Source of the DNA: Allobosea sp.
GTDB taxonomy: Bacteria; Pseudomonadota; Alphaproteobacteria; Rhizobiales; Beijerinckiaceae
Length of the DNA stretch: 64,000 bases
NCBI GenBank assembly: GCA_024231975.1
Contig: JAAEQB010000064.1
Coordinates: forward strand, 124,001 to 188,000
Direction: 5' to 3'
Shown: positions 49,371 to 58,575 of the stretch, piece by piece
Layout: each line of letters opens with the position of its first letter
Position numbering within the stretch: the first letter of the stretch is position 1
Notes under the pieces: generated by a model
Databases searched by the model: none
The model's input: only the letters and a program-made list of their open reading frames with translations
What the model was told of the DNA's origin: nothing
Position numbers and translations under genes: made by a program

Positions 49371-49874
49371 ATGGACGCCGCCACCCTCTCGCGCCCGGCC
49401 GTCGCCGAGATCTGGTCCTGGCTCGGCGAGATTCCCGATCCCGAGATCCCGGTGATCTCGCTGGTCGATCTCGGCATCATCCGCGACGTCGCCTGGGCCG
49501 GCGACCTGCTGGAGGTGACGGTCACCCCGACCTATTCCGGCTGCCCGGCGACCGGCGTGATCAATTTCGAGATCGAGCGCGGCCTGCGCGAGCACGGCAT
49601 CGAGAAGCTCGTCCTCAAGCGGCAATTGTCGCCGGCCTGGACGACCGCCTGGATCAGCGCCGAAGGCCGCGCCAAATTGCGCGACTACGGCATCGCCCCG
49701 CCGGTCGAGGGTACGGCTGCCTGCGCCGGCGCGCTGCGCCCGCTCGAAGTCTCCTGCCCGCGCTGCGGCTCGCAGCGAACCGAGCGCATCAGCCAGTTCG
49801 GCTCGACGCCGTGCAAGGCGCATTTCCGCTGCACCGACTGCCTCGAACCGTTCGACTACTTCAAGAGCATCTGA
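49371..49874 (+). CDS. paaD: Phenylacetyl-CoA epoxidase assembly protein PaaD
   Basis: 167 aa from the ATG at 49371, right after GAGGAGGCGCTG. The N-terminal MIP18/DUF59 domain has IPDPEIPVISLVDLGIIRDV and YSGCPATGVINFEI; the C-terminal domain carries four cysteines (CPRCGS and CTDC) for zinc or Fe-S binding. It is thought to assist Fe-S or diiron maturation of the epoxidase complex. Frame upstream of this ATG lies inside paaC and is not used. Confidence 0.95.
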   Translation: MDAATLSRPAVAEIWSWLGEIPDPEIPVISLVDLGIIRDVAWAGDLLEVTVTPTYSGCPATGVINFEIERGLREHGIEKLVLKRQLSPAWTTAWISAEGRAKLRDYGIAPPVEGTAACAGALRPLEVSCPRCGSQRTERISQFGSTPCKAHFRCTDCLEPFDYFKSI

Positions 49875-49881
49875 GGGACCG

Positions 49882-50955
49882 ATGGCTCGTTTCTTACCCT
49901 TGGAGGTCGCCGATATCCGCCGCGAGACGCGCGATGCGGTCGTCGTCACGCTCGCGCCGCGGCCTGAGGACCGCGCCGCCTTCGACTTCACACAAGGCCA
50001 GTACCTGACCTTCCGACGGGATTTCGAGGGAGAGGAGCTCCGCCGCTCCTATTCGATCTGCGCCGGCAAGGATGAGGGCGTGCTCAAGGTCGGCATCAAG
50101 CGTGTCGATGGCGGCGCCTTCTCGACCTGGGCCAACGAGGAGCTGAGGCCAGGCGACGTGGTCGAGGCGATGCCGCCGATGGGCGCCTTCCATGTGCCGC
50201 TGAAGCCGGAGGAGAAGCGGCATTATCTCGGTTTTGCCGGCGGCAGCGGCATCACGCCGGTGCTCTCGCTGATCAAGACGACCTTGGCGCGTGAGCCGGG
50301 ATCGCGTTTCACGCTGGTCTACGGCAACCGCTCGGTCAGTTCGATCATGTTCCGCGAGGAACTGGAGGACATCAAGAACACCCATCTCGGCCGCTTCAAC
50401 GTGGTGCATGTGCTGGAGAGCGAGGCGCAGGAGGTCGAGCTGTTCTCCGGCCGGATCGACGCCGAGAAATGCGTCAGGCTGTTCAAGGGCTGGATCAACA
50501 TCGCTGCCATCGACATGGCCTTCATCTGCGGGCCGGAGCCGATGATGCTGGCGATCGCGGCGGCGCTACGCGAGCACGGCCTGCGCGACGACCAGATCAA
50601 GTTCGAGCTGTTCGCTTCCGCGCCGCGCCGCGGCAAGCACATCGTCAGGACCGCCGCCGACACCGGCAAGGCCGCGACCTGCACCGCGACGATCACCCTC
50701 GACGGCACGACGCGGGTGATCGAGATGGCCAAGACCGGGCAGACCATCCTGGAGGCGGCGCTCGGCGCCAGCCTCGATGCGCCCTATGCCTGCAAGGCGG
50801 GCGTCTGCTCGACCTGCCGCGCCATGGTGGTCGAGGGCGAGGTCGAGATGGCGACCAACCATGCCCTGGAGGATTACGAGGTCCGCCAGGGCTATGTGCT
50901 GAGCTGCCAGTGCTATCCACTCTCGGACCGGGTGGTGGTGACCTATGACCAGTGA
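49882..50955 (+). CDS. paaE: Phenylacetyl-CoA epoxidase reductase
   Basis: 357 aa. N-terminal FAD domain with the RSYSICAGKDEG flavin motif, NAD(P)H domain with GGSGITPVLSLIKT and ICGPEPMM, and a C-terminal plant-type [2Fe-2S] ferredoxin domain with cysteines in YACKAGVCSTCRAMVV and LSCQCYP. It passes electrons from NADPH to the diiron centre of PaaA. Its 3' end overlaps the next gene by 11 bases. Confidence 0.96.
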   Translation: MARFLPLEVADIRRETRDAVVVTLAPRPEDRAAFDFTQGQYLTFRRDFEGEELRRSYSICAGKDEGVLKVGIKRVDGGAFSTWANEELRPGDVVEAMPPMGAFHVPLKPEEKRHYLGFAGGSGITPVLSLIKTTLAREPGSRFTLVYGNRSVSSIMFREELEDIKNTHLGRFNVVHVLESEAQEVELFSGRIDAEKCVRLFKGWINIAAIDMAFICGPEPMMLAIAAALREHGLRDDQIKFELFASAPRRGKHIVRTAADTGKAATCTATITLDGTTRVIEMAKTGQTILEAALGASLDAPYACKAGVCSTCRAMVVEGEVEMATNHALEDYEVRQGYVLSCQCYPLSDRVVVTYDQ

Positions 50956-51709
50956 CACCGACACCATGCCGCTCGAGGCCTATCTGGCGCAGGGCGGCAA
51001 GCTGACCACGCCGGAGAACGCGCCGCCGCGCTACCGCGGCGAGTTGCTGCGCTTGATGGCGACCTTCGTCGACAGTGAGCTGGCAGGTGCTGCCGGCTTC
51101 GCGGATATCATCAACCAGGGGCCGGGCATCAAGGAGCGCATCGCCGCCTCCCGGATCGTGCTGGAGAAGCTCGACCATGCCGAGCGGGTGCTGGCCGTGA
51201 TGGGCGAATTCGGCGCCGACATCTCGCGCTATGCCAACCATCATCCCTGGGCCGAGCGCGTGGCGCGCGACAGTGATCTCGGTGCCGCCCGCCACGGCGC
51301 CGACATGCGGCTCGCCGTGCTGCACTATCCCTTGCAGGGCTGGCTCGACGCGGTTGTGATGAACGTGCTGATGGGGCAGGCCGTGGTGATCCAGATCGAG
51401 GAATTCGCGGGGCTGTCCTACCAGCCGCTGGGCGAGATCTTCCGTGCCATCCTGCCGCGCGAGCGCCGGCACAAGGAGCTCGGCGAGGAAGGTTTGCGGA
51501 AGCTGCTGGAGGACGCGGCCAACCGGCCGCAGATCGCCGCCGCGCTCGCCTATTGGCGCCCGCGCGTCGCCGCGAGCTTCGGCCGCGGCAGCTCGGCGCA
51601 TTTCGCGACGCAGAGGAAGTTCGGCTTGCGCCAGACCGGCAATGCCGAGCTCGCCGCCGCCTGGGAGCGGCAGGTGGATGAGCTGCTGCGCGCCATCGGC
51701 GTGGCCTGA
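50945..51709 (+). CDS. Extra PaaA/PaaC-like ferritin-fold protein
   Basis: 254 aa, overlapping the paaE end by 11 bases. It is related to the phenylacetic-acid-catabolism (PaaA/PaaC) ferritin-like family but distinct from both copies upstream. Candidate metal residues are Glu45 (FVDSELAGAAGF), Glu74/His78 in VLEKLDHAERVL, Glu152 or Glu153 (IQIEEFAGLSY) and Glu173-x2-His176 (PRERRHKELGEEG). This could be a complete diiron site, or only a remnant. Such additional genes accompany paa operons in some alphaproteobacteria; the role is not known to me. Confidence 0.75.
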   Translation: MTSDTDTMPLEAYLAQGGKLTTPENAPPRYRGELLRLMATFVDSELAGAAGFADIINQGPGIKERIAASRIVLEKLDHAERVLAVMGEFGADISRYANHHPWAERVARDSDLGAARHGADMRLAVLHYPLQGWLDAVVMNVLMGQAVVIQIEEFAGLSYQPLGEIFRAILPRERRHKELGEEGLRKLLEDAANRPQIAAALAYWRPRVAASFGRGSSAHFATQRKFGLRQTGNAELAAAWERQVDELLRAIGVA

Positions 51710-51772
51710 CCGGCGCATACGACCCACGACGGCGACAAGCCGCACATCGCGATCGACAGGGAACCTGCAGGG

Positions 51773-53833
51773 ATGAACGCGCCAGTGAAGACCGTCCGCC
51801 AGCTCGAATCCTTCATCGCCGGAGACTGGGTCCGCGGCGCCGGCAAGGCCGTGCCGCTGCTCGATGCGGCGACCGGTGCCGAGGTCGCGCTGATCGATGC
51901 GAGCGGTCTCGACATGAAGCGCGCGCTGAACCATGGCCGCGAGGAGGGCGGGCCGGCGCTGCGCAAGCTCAGCTTCCATGAGCGCGCCTTGATGCTGAAG
52001 GCGCTCGGCCAGGCGCTGATGGAGGCGAAGGAGGAGTTCTACGCTCTCTCCACCGCGACCGGCGCGACCCGCACCGACAGCTGGATCGACATCGAGGGTG
52101 GCGTCGGCACCTTATTGTCCTATGCCTCGAAGGGCCGGCGCGAATTGCCGAATACGCGCACCCTCGTCGACGGCGATGTCGAGGCGCTCTCGCGCGACAA
52201 CAGCTTCTCCGGCCAGCACATCCTGACGCCGCTGGAAGGCGTCGCGATCCACATCAACGCCTTCAACTTCCCGTGCTGGGGCATGCTGGAGAAGCTGGCG
52301 CCGACGCTGCTCGCCGGCATGCCAGCGATCGTCAAGCCGGCGAGCCAGACCGCTTATCTGACCGAATTGATGGTGCGCAGGATCATCGCGACCGGCATCC
52401 TGCCGAAGGGGGCGCTGCAACTGATCAGCGGCTCGGTCGGCGACCTGCTCGACCATGTCGACTGCCAGGATGTCGTGACCTTCACCGGCTCGGCCGCGAC
52501 CGGCCGCAAGCTCAAGGCGCACAAGGCGATCGTCGAGAACTCCGTGCGCTTCACCATGGAGGCGGATTCGCTCAACGCTGCCATCCTCGGCCCCGATGCG
52601 GTCGCCGGCACCGAGGAGTTCGAGCTCTTCGTCAAGGAGGTCGCCCGCGAGATGACGGTGAAGGCCGGGCAGAAATGCACGGCGATCCGCCGCGTGATCG
52701 CGCCGCGGGCCACGGTCGAGCCATTGATCAAGGCGCTCGGCGAGCGTCTCGCCAAGACCGCGCTCGGCAATCCCGGCGAGGAGGCGACGCGGATGGGCCC
52801 GCTCGCCAGCCTCGCCCAGCGCGACGAGGTCCGTGCCCGCATCGCCGAATTGCAGGGGGATGCCGAGATCGTCGCCGGCGATCCGACCCGAGCCAATCTG
52901 ACGTCGGGCGATGCCGAGGCGGGCGCCTTCCTGAGCCCGGTGCTGCTCTATTGCGACAAGCCCGGCGCCGCCAAGGCCGTGCACGATGTCGAGGCTTTCG
53001 GCCCGGTCAGCACGATCATCCCCTATGAGACGATCGACGAGGCGGCGGAGCTGGCTCGGCGCGGCAAGGGCAGTCTCGTCGCCTCGGTCTTCACCAACGA
53101 TGCCGCCTTCGCGCGCGAGGCCGTCGAGGCGCTCGGCCCCTGGCATGGCCGCGTCATGCTCGGCAACCGCGTCAGCGCCAAATCCTCGACCGGCCACGGC
53201 TCGCCCTTGCCGGTGCTGGTCCATGGCGGGCCGGGCCGCGCCGGCGGCGGCGAGGAGCTCGGGGGCATGCGCTCGGTCAAGCACTACATGCAGCGCACCG
53301 CCGTCCAGGGCGCGCCCTGGCTGCTGTCGGAGGTCACCGGGCGCTGGATGCAGGGCGCGAAGACGCGGCAGGACGGCATCCACCCCTTCCGCAAGTCGCT
53401 CGCCGAGCTGGAGATCGGCGACCAGCTCGTCACGGCCTCGCGCACCGTGACGCTGGAGGACATCGAGCATTTCGCCCATTTCACCGGCGACACCTTCTAC
53501 GCTCATATGGACGAGGAAGCGGCCAAGGCGAACCCGTTCTTCGACGGGCGCGTCGCGCATGGCTACCTGATCGTGTCGTTCGCGGCCGGTCTGTTCGTCG
53601 ATCCCGCACCGGGCCCGGTGCTCGCCAATTACGGCGTCGACGCGTTGCGCTTCCTCACCCCGGTCAATCCGGGCGACAGCTTGCAGGTGACGCTGACCTG
53701 CAAGCAGATCAATCCGCGCGAAACCGAGAATTACGGCGAGGTGCGCTGGGATTGCACGGTGACCAACCAGGAGGCCCAGCTCGTCGCGCAATACGACGTG
53801 CTGACCATGGTGGCGAAGACCTGGCCGGCTTGA
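51773..53833 (+). CDS. paaZ: Oxepin-CoA hydrolase / 3-oxo-5,6-dehydrosuberyl-CoA semialdehyde dehydrogenase
   Basis: 686 aa bifunctional fusion. The N-terminal aldehyde dehydrogenase (about 1-515) has INAFNFPCWGMLEKLAPTLL, TFTGSAATGRKL and the catalytic Cys in AGQKCTAIRRVI. The C-terminal MaoC-like hydratase domain (about 540-680) has FAHFTGDTFYAHMDEEAA and the hot-dog signature FFDGRVAHGYLIVSFAAGLF. It opens the oxepin ring and oxidises the resulting aldehyde. Same strand as paaE, 63 bases after the extra ferritin-like gene. Confidence 0.96.
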   Translation: MNAPVKTVRQLESFIAGDWVRGAGKAVPLLDAATGAEVALIDASGLDMKRALNHGREEGGPALRKLSFHERALMLKALGQALMEAKEEFYALSTATGATRTDSWIDIEGGVGTLLSYASKGRRELPNTRTLVDGDVEALSRDNSFSGQHILTPLEGVAIHINAFNFPCWGMLEKLAPTLLAGMPAIVKPASQTAYLTELMVRRIIATGILPKGALQLISGSVGDLLDHVDCQDVVTFTGSAATGRKLKAHKAIVENSVRFTMEADSLNAAILGPDAVAGTEEFELFVKEVAREMTVKAGQKCTAIRRVIAPRATVEPLIKALGERLAKTALGNPGEEATRMGPLASLAQRDEVRARIAELQGDAEIVAGDPTRANLTSGDAEAGAFLSPVLLYCDKPGAAKAVHDVEAFGPVSTIIPYETIDEAAELARRGKGSLVASVFTNDAAFAREAVEALGPWHGRVMLGNRVSAKSSTGHGSPLPVLVHGGPGRAGGGEELGGMRSVKHYMQRTAVQGAPWLLSEVTGRWMQGAKTRQDGIHPFRKSLAELEIGDQLVTASRTVTLEDIEHFAHFTGDTFYAHMDEEAAKANPFFDGRVAHGYLIVSFAAGLFVDPAPGPVLANYGVDALRFLTPVNPGDSLQVTLTCKQINPRETENYGEVRWDCTVTNQEAQLVAQYDVLTMVAKTWPA

Positions 53834-53839
53834 GCGCCG

Positions 53840-54436
53840 CTACTTCATCGCGCTGGCGCCATCGAGGAACAGCGCGGTGACCATGTCGGCATAGCCTTCT
53901 CGGCTCAGCGCGCCGCTGGGCCGGAACCAGGTGTAGACCCAGTTGAGGATGCCGAAGAGCGACATGGTGACCGGCGTCACCCCGGCGCGATTCTCCGCCA
54001 GCGCCGGATTGATGTCGACCAGCACGTCCGAGAACGCCTTGACGATGCGGCGCTCCATCTCCCGGAGCTCCAGCCGCTGCGCCTCGGTGAGCGATCCCGT
54101 GCCGTTGAGCAGGACCTGGTGGAAGTTCGAAGCGGTGCGGTAGTTCTCCAGCACGCCGCCGATCAGATGACGCAAACGCGCCCGCGGCTCGAGATCGGGC
54201 CGGTCGGCTTCGATGATCGCCGCCTCCAGCTCGACGAGATGGGTGCGGCCGATATCGAAGATCAGCAGGTCCTTGCTCGGATAGTAATGGTAGAGCAGCG
54301 CCTTGGAGACGTTGTTCTCCTGGGCGATCTGCGCCATCGAGGCGCGCTCCATGCCGAGCTTGGCGAAGACGGCCGCGGCGCTGTCGAGGATGCTGCGCCG
54401 CTTCTCGTCGAAATCCGCAGCCCTGGTGCGGGCCAT
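53840..54436 (-). CDS. paaR: TetR-family regulator, PaaR-like
   Basis: 198 aa. N-terminal TetR helix-turn-helix (about 10-58): RSILDSAAAVFAKLGMERAS, QIAQENNVSKALLYHYYPSK. The C-terminal helices form the ligand pocket. It lies inside the phenylacetate cluster, six bases from the paaK stop on the same strand, and two palindromes of a PaaR-like form sit before the two main paa transcripts. It probably represses them and is released by phenylacetyl-CoA, as known for PaaR proteins; identity is by context. Confidence 0.85.
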   Translation of the reverse strand: MARTRAADFDEKRRSILDSAAAVFAKLGMERASMAQIAQENNVSKALLYHYYPSKDLLIFDIGRTHLVELEAAIIEADRPDLEPRARLRHLIGGVLENYRTASNFHQVLLNGTGSLTEAQRLELREMERRIVKAFSDVLVDINPALAENRAGVTPVTMSLFGILNWVYTWFRPSGALSREGYADMVTALFLDGASAMK

Positions 54437-54442
54437 CGCCTG

Positions 54443-55753
54443 TTATCCTTTCGGCCGGTTGTCGACGACGCGCCTGGCCTTGCCGGCCGAACGCTCGACC
54501 GAATCGGGGTCGCCGACCTCAATCTTGGTGCTCACCCCCACCACGCTTTTGATGTGGTGCGCAAGTTCCTTGGCTGACGAGGCGCGCGCGGCGGCATCGG
54601 CTGCGTGCGGCATCGCCTCGACATGCACGACCATGTCGTCCATCCGGCCGGCGCGCACGAGCTCGATCTGGAAATGCGGGGCGAGGCCGCCGCATTTCAG
54701 CAGCTGCTCCTCGATCTGCGTCGGGAAGATGTTGACGCCGCGCAGGATCATCATGTCGTCGGTGCGGCCGGTAATCTTCTCGATCCGGCGCATCGCCCGC
54801 GCCGTGCCGGGCAGCAGCCGCGTCAGGTCGCGGGTGCGATAGCGGATGATTGGCAGCGCCTCCTTGGTCAGCGAGGTGAAGACGAGCTCGCCGATCTCGC
54901 CATCGGGCAGGACAGCGCCGGTCTCCGGATCGATGATCTCCGGATAGAAATGATCCTCCCAGACATGCAGCCCGTCCTTGGTCTCGACGCATTCGCTGGC
55001 GACGCCCGGGCCGATCACCTCCGACAGACCGTAGATGTCGACGGCATGCATGTCGAAATCCTGCTGGATCTCCTCGCGCATCGCATTGGTCCAGGGCTCG
55101 GCGCCGAAGATGCCGACGGTGAGCGAGGAGCTGCGCGGATCGATGCCCTGGCGCCGGAACTCGTCGAGGATCGACAGCATGTAGGACGGCGTCACCATGA
55201 TGATGCGCGGCTTGAAGTCCTGGATCAGCGTCACCTGGCGCTCGGTCATGCCACCCGAGATCGGGATCACCGTGCAGCCGAGCTTCTCGGCGCCGTAATG
55301 GGCGCCGAGCCCGCCGGTGAAAAGGCCGTAGCCATAGGCGACATGGCAGATGTCGCCGGCCCGGCCGCCCGCCGCCCGGATCGAGCGGGCGACGCAGGTT
55401 GCCCACATCTCGATGTCGTTCTGGGTGTAGCCGACGACGGTCGGCTTGCCGGTCGTACCCGAGGAGGCGTGGATGCGGGCGACCTTGTCCTGCGGCACCG
55501 CGAACATCCCGAACGGATAGGTGTCGCGCAGGTCCTTCTTCACCGTGAAGGGGAACTTGGCGAGGTCGGACAGCGTCTTGAGATCGTCGGGATGGACGTC
55601 GGCCCCGTCGAACTGCGCCCGGTAGTGTGGCGAGTTGCGATAGGCGTGGTCGAGCGTCGTCTTCAGCCGCTTGAGCTGCAGCGCCGAGATCTCGTCGCGG
55701 GAGGCGGTTTCGATGGGATCGAGATCGCCCGGACGGGGCGAAAGGTCTTCCAT
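54443..55753 (-). CDS. paaK: Phenylacetate-CoA ligase
   Basis: 436 aa from the ATG at 55753. The AMP-forming ligase motif is RIHASSGTTGKPTVVGYTQN; further PaaK marks are YGLFTGGLGAHYGAEKLG, DIYGLSEVIGPGVASEC, DPETGAVLPDGEIGELVFTS and the C-terminal PTQIEEQLLKCGGLAPHFQI. It activates phenylacetate to phenylacetyl-CoA, the first step of the pathway. The frame extends 34 codons upstream without family sequence. Confidence 0.97.
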   Translation of the reverse strand: MEDLSPRPGDLDPIETASRDEISALQLKRLKTTLDHAYRNSPHYRAQFDGADVHPDDLKTLSDLAKFPFTVKKDLRDTYPFGMFAVPQDKVARIHASSGTTGKPTVVGYTQNDIEMWATCVARSIRAAGGRAGDICHVAYGYGLFTGGLGAHYGAEKLGCTVIPISGGMTERQVTLIQDFKPRIIMVTPSYMLSILDEFRRQGIDPRSSSLTVGIFGAEPWTNAMREEIQQDFDMHAVDIYGLSEVIGPGVASECVETKDGLHVWEDHFYPEIIDPETGAVLPDGEIGELVFTSLTKEALPIIRYRTRDLTRLLPGTARAMRRIEKITGRTDDMMILRGVNIFPTQIEEQLLKCGGLAPHFQIELVRAGRMDDMVVHVEAMPHAADAAARASSAKELAHHIKSVVGVSTKIEVGDPDSVERSAGKARRVVDNRPKG

Positions 55754-55790
55754 GGTTTCCTGCGCTTTTGTCTTGTTTCGGCCGGAACGT

Positions 55791-56237
55791 TCAGCCCGGC
55801 GCGGGTATCGGCGTGCCCTTGACGGTGCGGGAGTGGCCGCGGAATTCCGCGACATGCTCGCCGCTCTGGTTCGTCACCTTGATGTCGTAGATGCCGCTGC
55901 GGCCGCTGCGCGAGACCTCACGGGCGCTGGCGGTGAGACGGTCACCCGCGAAGGCTGGGCGCAGGAACGTCACCGAGCAATGCTGCGCGACGGTGTTCTG
56001 GTTGTAGCTGTTGCAGGCGAAGGCGAAGGCCGAATCCGCGAGCGTGAAGATGTAGCCGCCATGGCAGGTCTTGTGGCCGTTGGTCATCTCGGCCGTGACC
56101 GTCAGCGACAGCGTCGCCTCGCCCGGGCCGACCGCATCGAGGCTCATGCCGAGGCTGCGGGAGGCCAAGTCCTTCTCCCACATCGCTGCGGCAGAGGCGT
56201 GGGCGACGGCGAGCGGATCGGAGAAGTCGAGGCTCAT
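55791..56237 (-). CDS. paaI: PaaI-type hot-dog thioesterase
   Basis: 148 aa. Hot-dog fold with the PaaI signature HKTCHGGYIFTLADSAFAFA and CNSYNQNTVAQHCSVTFLRP. It hydrolyses dead-end CoA thioesters of the pathway and so frees CoA. ATGA overlap with the paaG stop shows coupling. Confidence 0.95.
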   Translation of the reverse strand: MSLDFSDPLAVAHASAAAMWEKDLASRSLGMSLDAVGPGEATLSLTVTAEMTNGHKTCHGGYIFTLADSAFAFACNSYNQNTVAQHCSVTFLRPAFAGDRLTASAREVSRSGRSGIYDIKVTNQSGEHVAEFRGHSRTVKGTPIPAPG

Positions 56238-57019
56238 CGTCCGCTGAACTTCGGCTGGCGCTTGTCGAGGAAGGCGAGGACGCCCTCGGCATAGTCGGCG
56301 CTGCGGCCGGCGCGGCGCTGCAGGTCGCGCTCGAGGTCGAGCTGCTGGTCGAGCGTGTTGCCGGCCGAAGCCTGGATCGCCTGCTTGATCAGGCCGAGCC
56401 CGAAGGTGGGGCCGGCGGCGAGCTTCTTGCCGAGCGCCTCGGCTTCGCTCATCAGCTCGGTATCGTCGACGGCGCGCCAGATCAGGCCCCAGGCCGCAGC
56501 GGTTTCCGCCGTCAGCGGTTCTGCCGTCAGGGCGAGCGCCTTGGCGCGCGCCTCGCCGAGCAATTGCGCGAGGCTCCAGGTGCCACCGGAATCGGGGACG
56601 AGGCCGATCTTCGAGAAGGCCTGGATGAACTTCGCGGAGCGGGCCGCCAGTACGATGTCGCAGGCGATCGCGATATTGGCGCCGGCGCCGGCGGCGACGC
56701 CATTGACCGCGCAGATCACCGGTTTGTCGAGGCTGCGGATGAGGCGGATCAGCGGGTTGTAGAAGGTCTCGATCGTGCGGCCGAGATCCGGGGCGGTCTC
56801 TTTGCGCGGGTCGCGGTCGCCCAGGTCCTGGCCGGCGCAGAAGCCGCGGCCGGCGCCCGTCAGCAGCACCGCACGAATGTCGCTCTCGTCATGCGCACGC
56901 TGGAAGCCGGCGCGCAGGGCCAGATGCATCTCGTCATTGAAGGAGTTGAGCTTGTCGGGACGATTGAGCGTCAGCCGCAGCAGGCCGTCGGCGAGCTCAA
57001 TCTTGACCGTGTCGGACAC
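56234..57019 (-). CDS. paaG: 1,2-epoxyphenylacetyl-CoA isomerase
   Basis: 261 aa from the GTG at 57019. An upstream in-frame ATG at 57034 overlaps the ribosome site GGGAGGAAG, which is correctly spaced for the GTG, so the GTG is the likely start. Crotonase fold: LTLNRPDKLNSFNDEMHLAL, GRGFCAGQDLGDRD, GVAAGAGANIAIACDIVLAA and SKIGLVPDSGGTWSLAQLLG with the catalytic Asp of the PaaG group. It isomerises the ring epoxide to the oxepin and shifts double bonds later. Confidence 0.94.
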   Translation of the reverse strand: MSDTVKIELADGLLRLTLNRPDKLNSFNDEMHLALRAGFQRAHDESDIRAVLLTGAGRGFCAGQDLGDRDPRKETAPDLGRTIETFYNPLIRLIRSLDKPVICAVNGVAAGAGANIAIACDIVLAARSAKFIQAFSKIGLVPDSGGTWSLAQLLGEARAKALALTAEPLTAETAAAWGLIWRAVDDTELMSEAEALGKKLAAGPTFGLGLIKQAIQASAGNTLDQQLDLERDLQRRAGRSADYAEGVLAFLDKRQPKFSGR

Positions 57020-57080
57020 GAGCCTTCCTCCCATTCAAGTCGCGGCCTTGGGCCGTCGCTCCAAAAAATTCCTTGCATAG

Positions 57081-57094
57081 TCCGAACGGTCGGT
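57081..57094. promoter_or_regulatory. Second PaaR-type operator between paaG and the ABC transporter
   Basis: TCCGAACGGTCGGT matches the 45994-46007 palindrome at 12 of 14 positions and lies in the AT-rich divergent gap between the paaG-paaI-paaK operon and the transporter operon. It is 62 bases upstream of the paaG start and 167 bases upstream of the binding-protein start. Confidence 0.65.
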
Positions 57095-57260
57095 CAATTA
57101 TTAATCCAAGAACGGCGTGAGCAACCCTGATCGGCATGGCCGGTCACAAGGTCCAGCCTCGCGCCACGGGAACGACGGCGATCGCGCTCTGGGCTTCAGC
57201 GGTGCGGCGACGAACCACAAAAAACGCTTCGGCGAAAAGCCTGGGAACGCGGAGGAAACA

Positions 57261-58397
57261 ATGAAGTTCGGAGTTATCGGCGGCGCGCTCGCGCTGACGC
57301 TCGGCCTGGCCGGCCCGGCCTTTGCCGACATCAAGATCGGCGCCTCGGTCTCCGAGACCGGCCCGGCCTCCTCGCTCGGCGATCCCGAGGCCAAGACCCT
57401 CAAATTGCTGGTCGACGAGATCAATGCCGCCGGCGGCGTGCTCGGCCAGAAGATCAAGCTCTTCCTCTATGACGATGGTGGCGATCCGAACAAGGCGCGC
57501 ACCTTCGCCACGCGCCTGGTCGAGGACGACGAGGTCGTCGCCATCGTCGGCGGCTCGACCACCGGCACCACCATGTCGATCATCTCGGTCGTCGAGAACG
57601 CCAAGATCCCGTTCATCTCGCTGGCGGGCGCGATCGAGATCATCGACCCGGTCAAGCCCTTCGTCTTCAAGACGCCGCATACCGACCGGATGGCCTGCCG
57701 CAAGATCTTCGAGGACATGAAGGCCAAGGGCTTCAGCAAGATCGCCCTGATCTCCGGCTCCGACGGCTTCGGCGCGTCGATGCGCAAGCAGTGCCTGCAG
57801 GTCATCGGCGAGTTCGGCATCACCGTGCTGGCCGAGGAGACCTATGGCCCGAACGACGCCGACATGACCCCGCAGCTGACCAATATCCGCTCCAAGGGCG
57901 AGGTGCAGGCCATCCTCAATCCCGGCTTCGGCCAGGGCCCTGCGATCGTCACCCGCAACTACGGCCAGCTCGGCATCAAGACGCCGCTCTACCAGTCGCA
58001 TGGCGTCGCCTCGAAGAGCTTCATCGACCTCGCCGGCCCGGCCTCGGAAGGCGTGCGCCTGCCCGGCACTGCCGTCCTCGTCGCCAACCTCCTGCCGGCG
58101 AACGATCCGCAGAAGGCGGTCGTCTCCGCCTACACCACCACCTACCAGGCGAAGTTCAACCAGCCGGCCTCCACCTTCGGCGGCTACGCTCATGACGGGC
58201 TGCGGCTCCTGGTCGACGCGATCAAGCGTGCCGGCAAGGCCGATCCGAAGGCGATCCGCGACGCGCTGGAGAATACGAAGGGCTTCGTCGGCGTCACCGG
58301 CACCTTCAACATGGCAGCGGGCGATCACCTCGGCCTCGACCTCACGGCGTTCCGCATGCTCGAGATCAAGGGCGGCAACTGGGCGCTGGTGCAGTAA
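57261..58397 (+). CDS. Branched-chain-amino-acid-type (HAAT) ABC binding protein
   Basis: 378 aa, ATG at 57261 after GGAGGAAAC; the signal peptide ends near AFADIKIG. LivK family (Peripla_BP_6): IGASVSETGPASSLGDPEAK, EINAAGGVLGQKIKLFLYDD, VVAIVGGSTTGTTMSII and GGYAHDGLRLLVDAIKRAGK. The first gene of a five-gene HAAT operon with LivH, LivM, LivG and LivF homologues. Its position and the shared operator suggest it imports phenylacetate or a related aromatic acid rather than leucine. Confidence 0.92.
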   Translation: MKFGVIGGALALTLGLAGPAFADIKIGASVSETGPASSLGDPEAKTLKLLVDEINAAGGVLGQKIKLFLYDDGGDPNKARTFATRLVEDDEVVAIVGGSTTGTTMSIISVVENAKIPFISLAGAIEIIDPVKPFVFKTPHTDRMACRKIFEDMKAKGFSKIALISGSDGFGASMRKQCLQVIGEFGITVLAEETYGPNDADMTPQLTNIRSKGEVQAILNPGFGQGPAIVTRNYGQLGIKTPLYQSHGVASKSFIDLAGPASEGVRLPGTAVLVANLLPANDPQKAVVSAYTTTYQAKFNQPASTFGGYAHDGLRLLVDAIKRAGKADPKAIRDALENTKGFVGVTGTFNMAAGDHLGLDLTAFRMLEIKGGNWALVQ

Positions 58398-58436
58398 ATC
58401 TGGACGCGACCCGAGGCCATTGAACCCAGCCCTTCC

Positions 58437-58529
58437 CGTCATGGTCGGGCTTGTCCCGACCATCCACGTCTTCCTTCGGGCAAGGCGGCGTTCAAGACGT
58501 GGATGCTCGCCACAAGGGCGAGCATGACG
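58437..58529. repeat. Three-armed palindromic intergenic element
   Basis: A 93-base block able to fold as a cloverleaf. The outer arms are CGTCAT (58437-58442) and ATGACG (58524-58529). Hairpin one is ATGGTCGGG / CCCGACCAT (58441-58463), hairpin two CCACGTCTT / AAGACGTGG (58464-58502) and hairpin three ATGCTCGCC / GGCGAGCAT (58503-58525), all with perfect 9-bp stems; the outer arms share two bases with hairpins one and three. It lies between the binding-protein and permease genes and resembles dispersed palindromic repeats of alphaproteobacteria. No second copy was seen in the window. Confidence 0.75.
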
Positions 58530-58575
58530 AGCTGGACTGGCCTTCAGCGTCCGGGTGAGCCACGGGGAGCATAGC

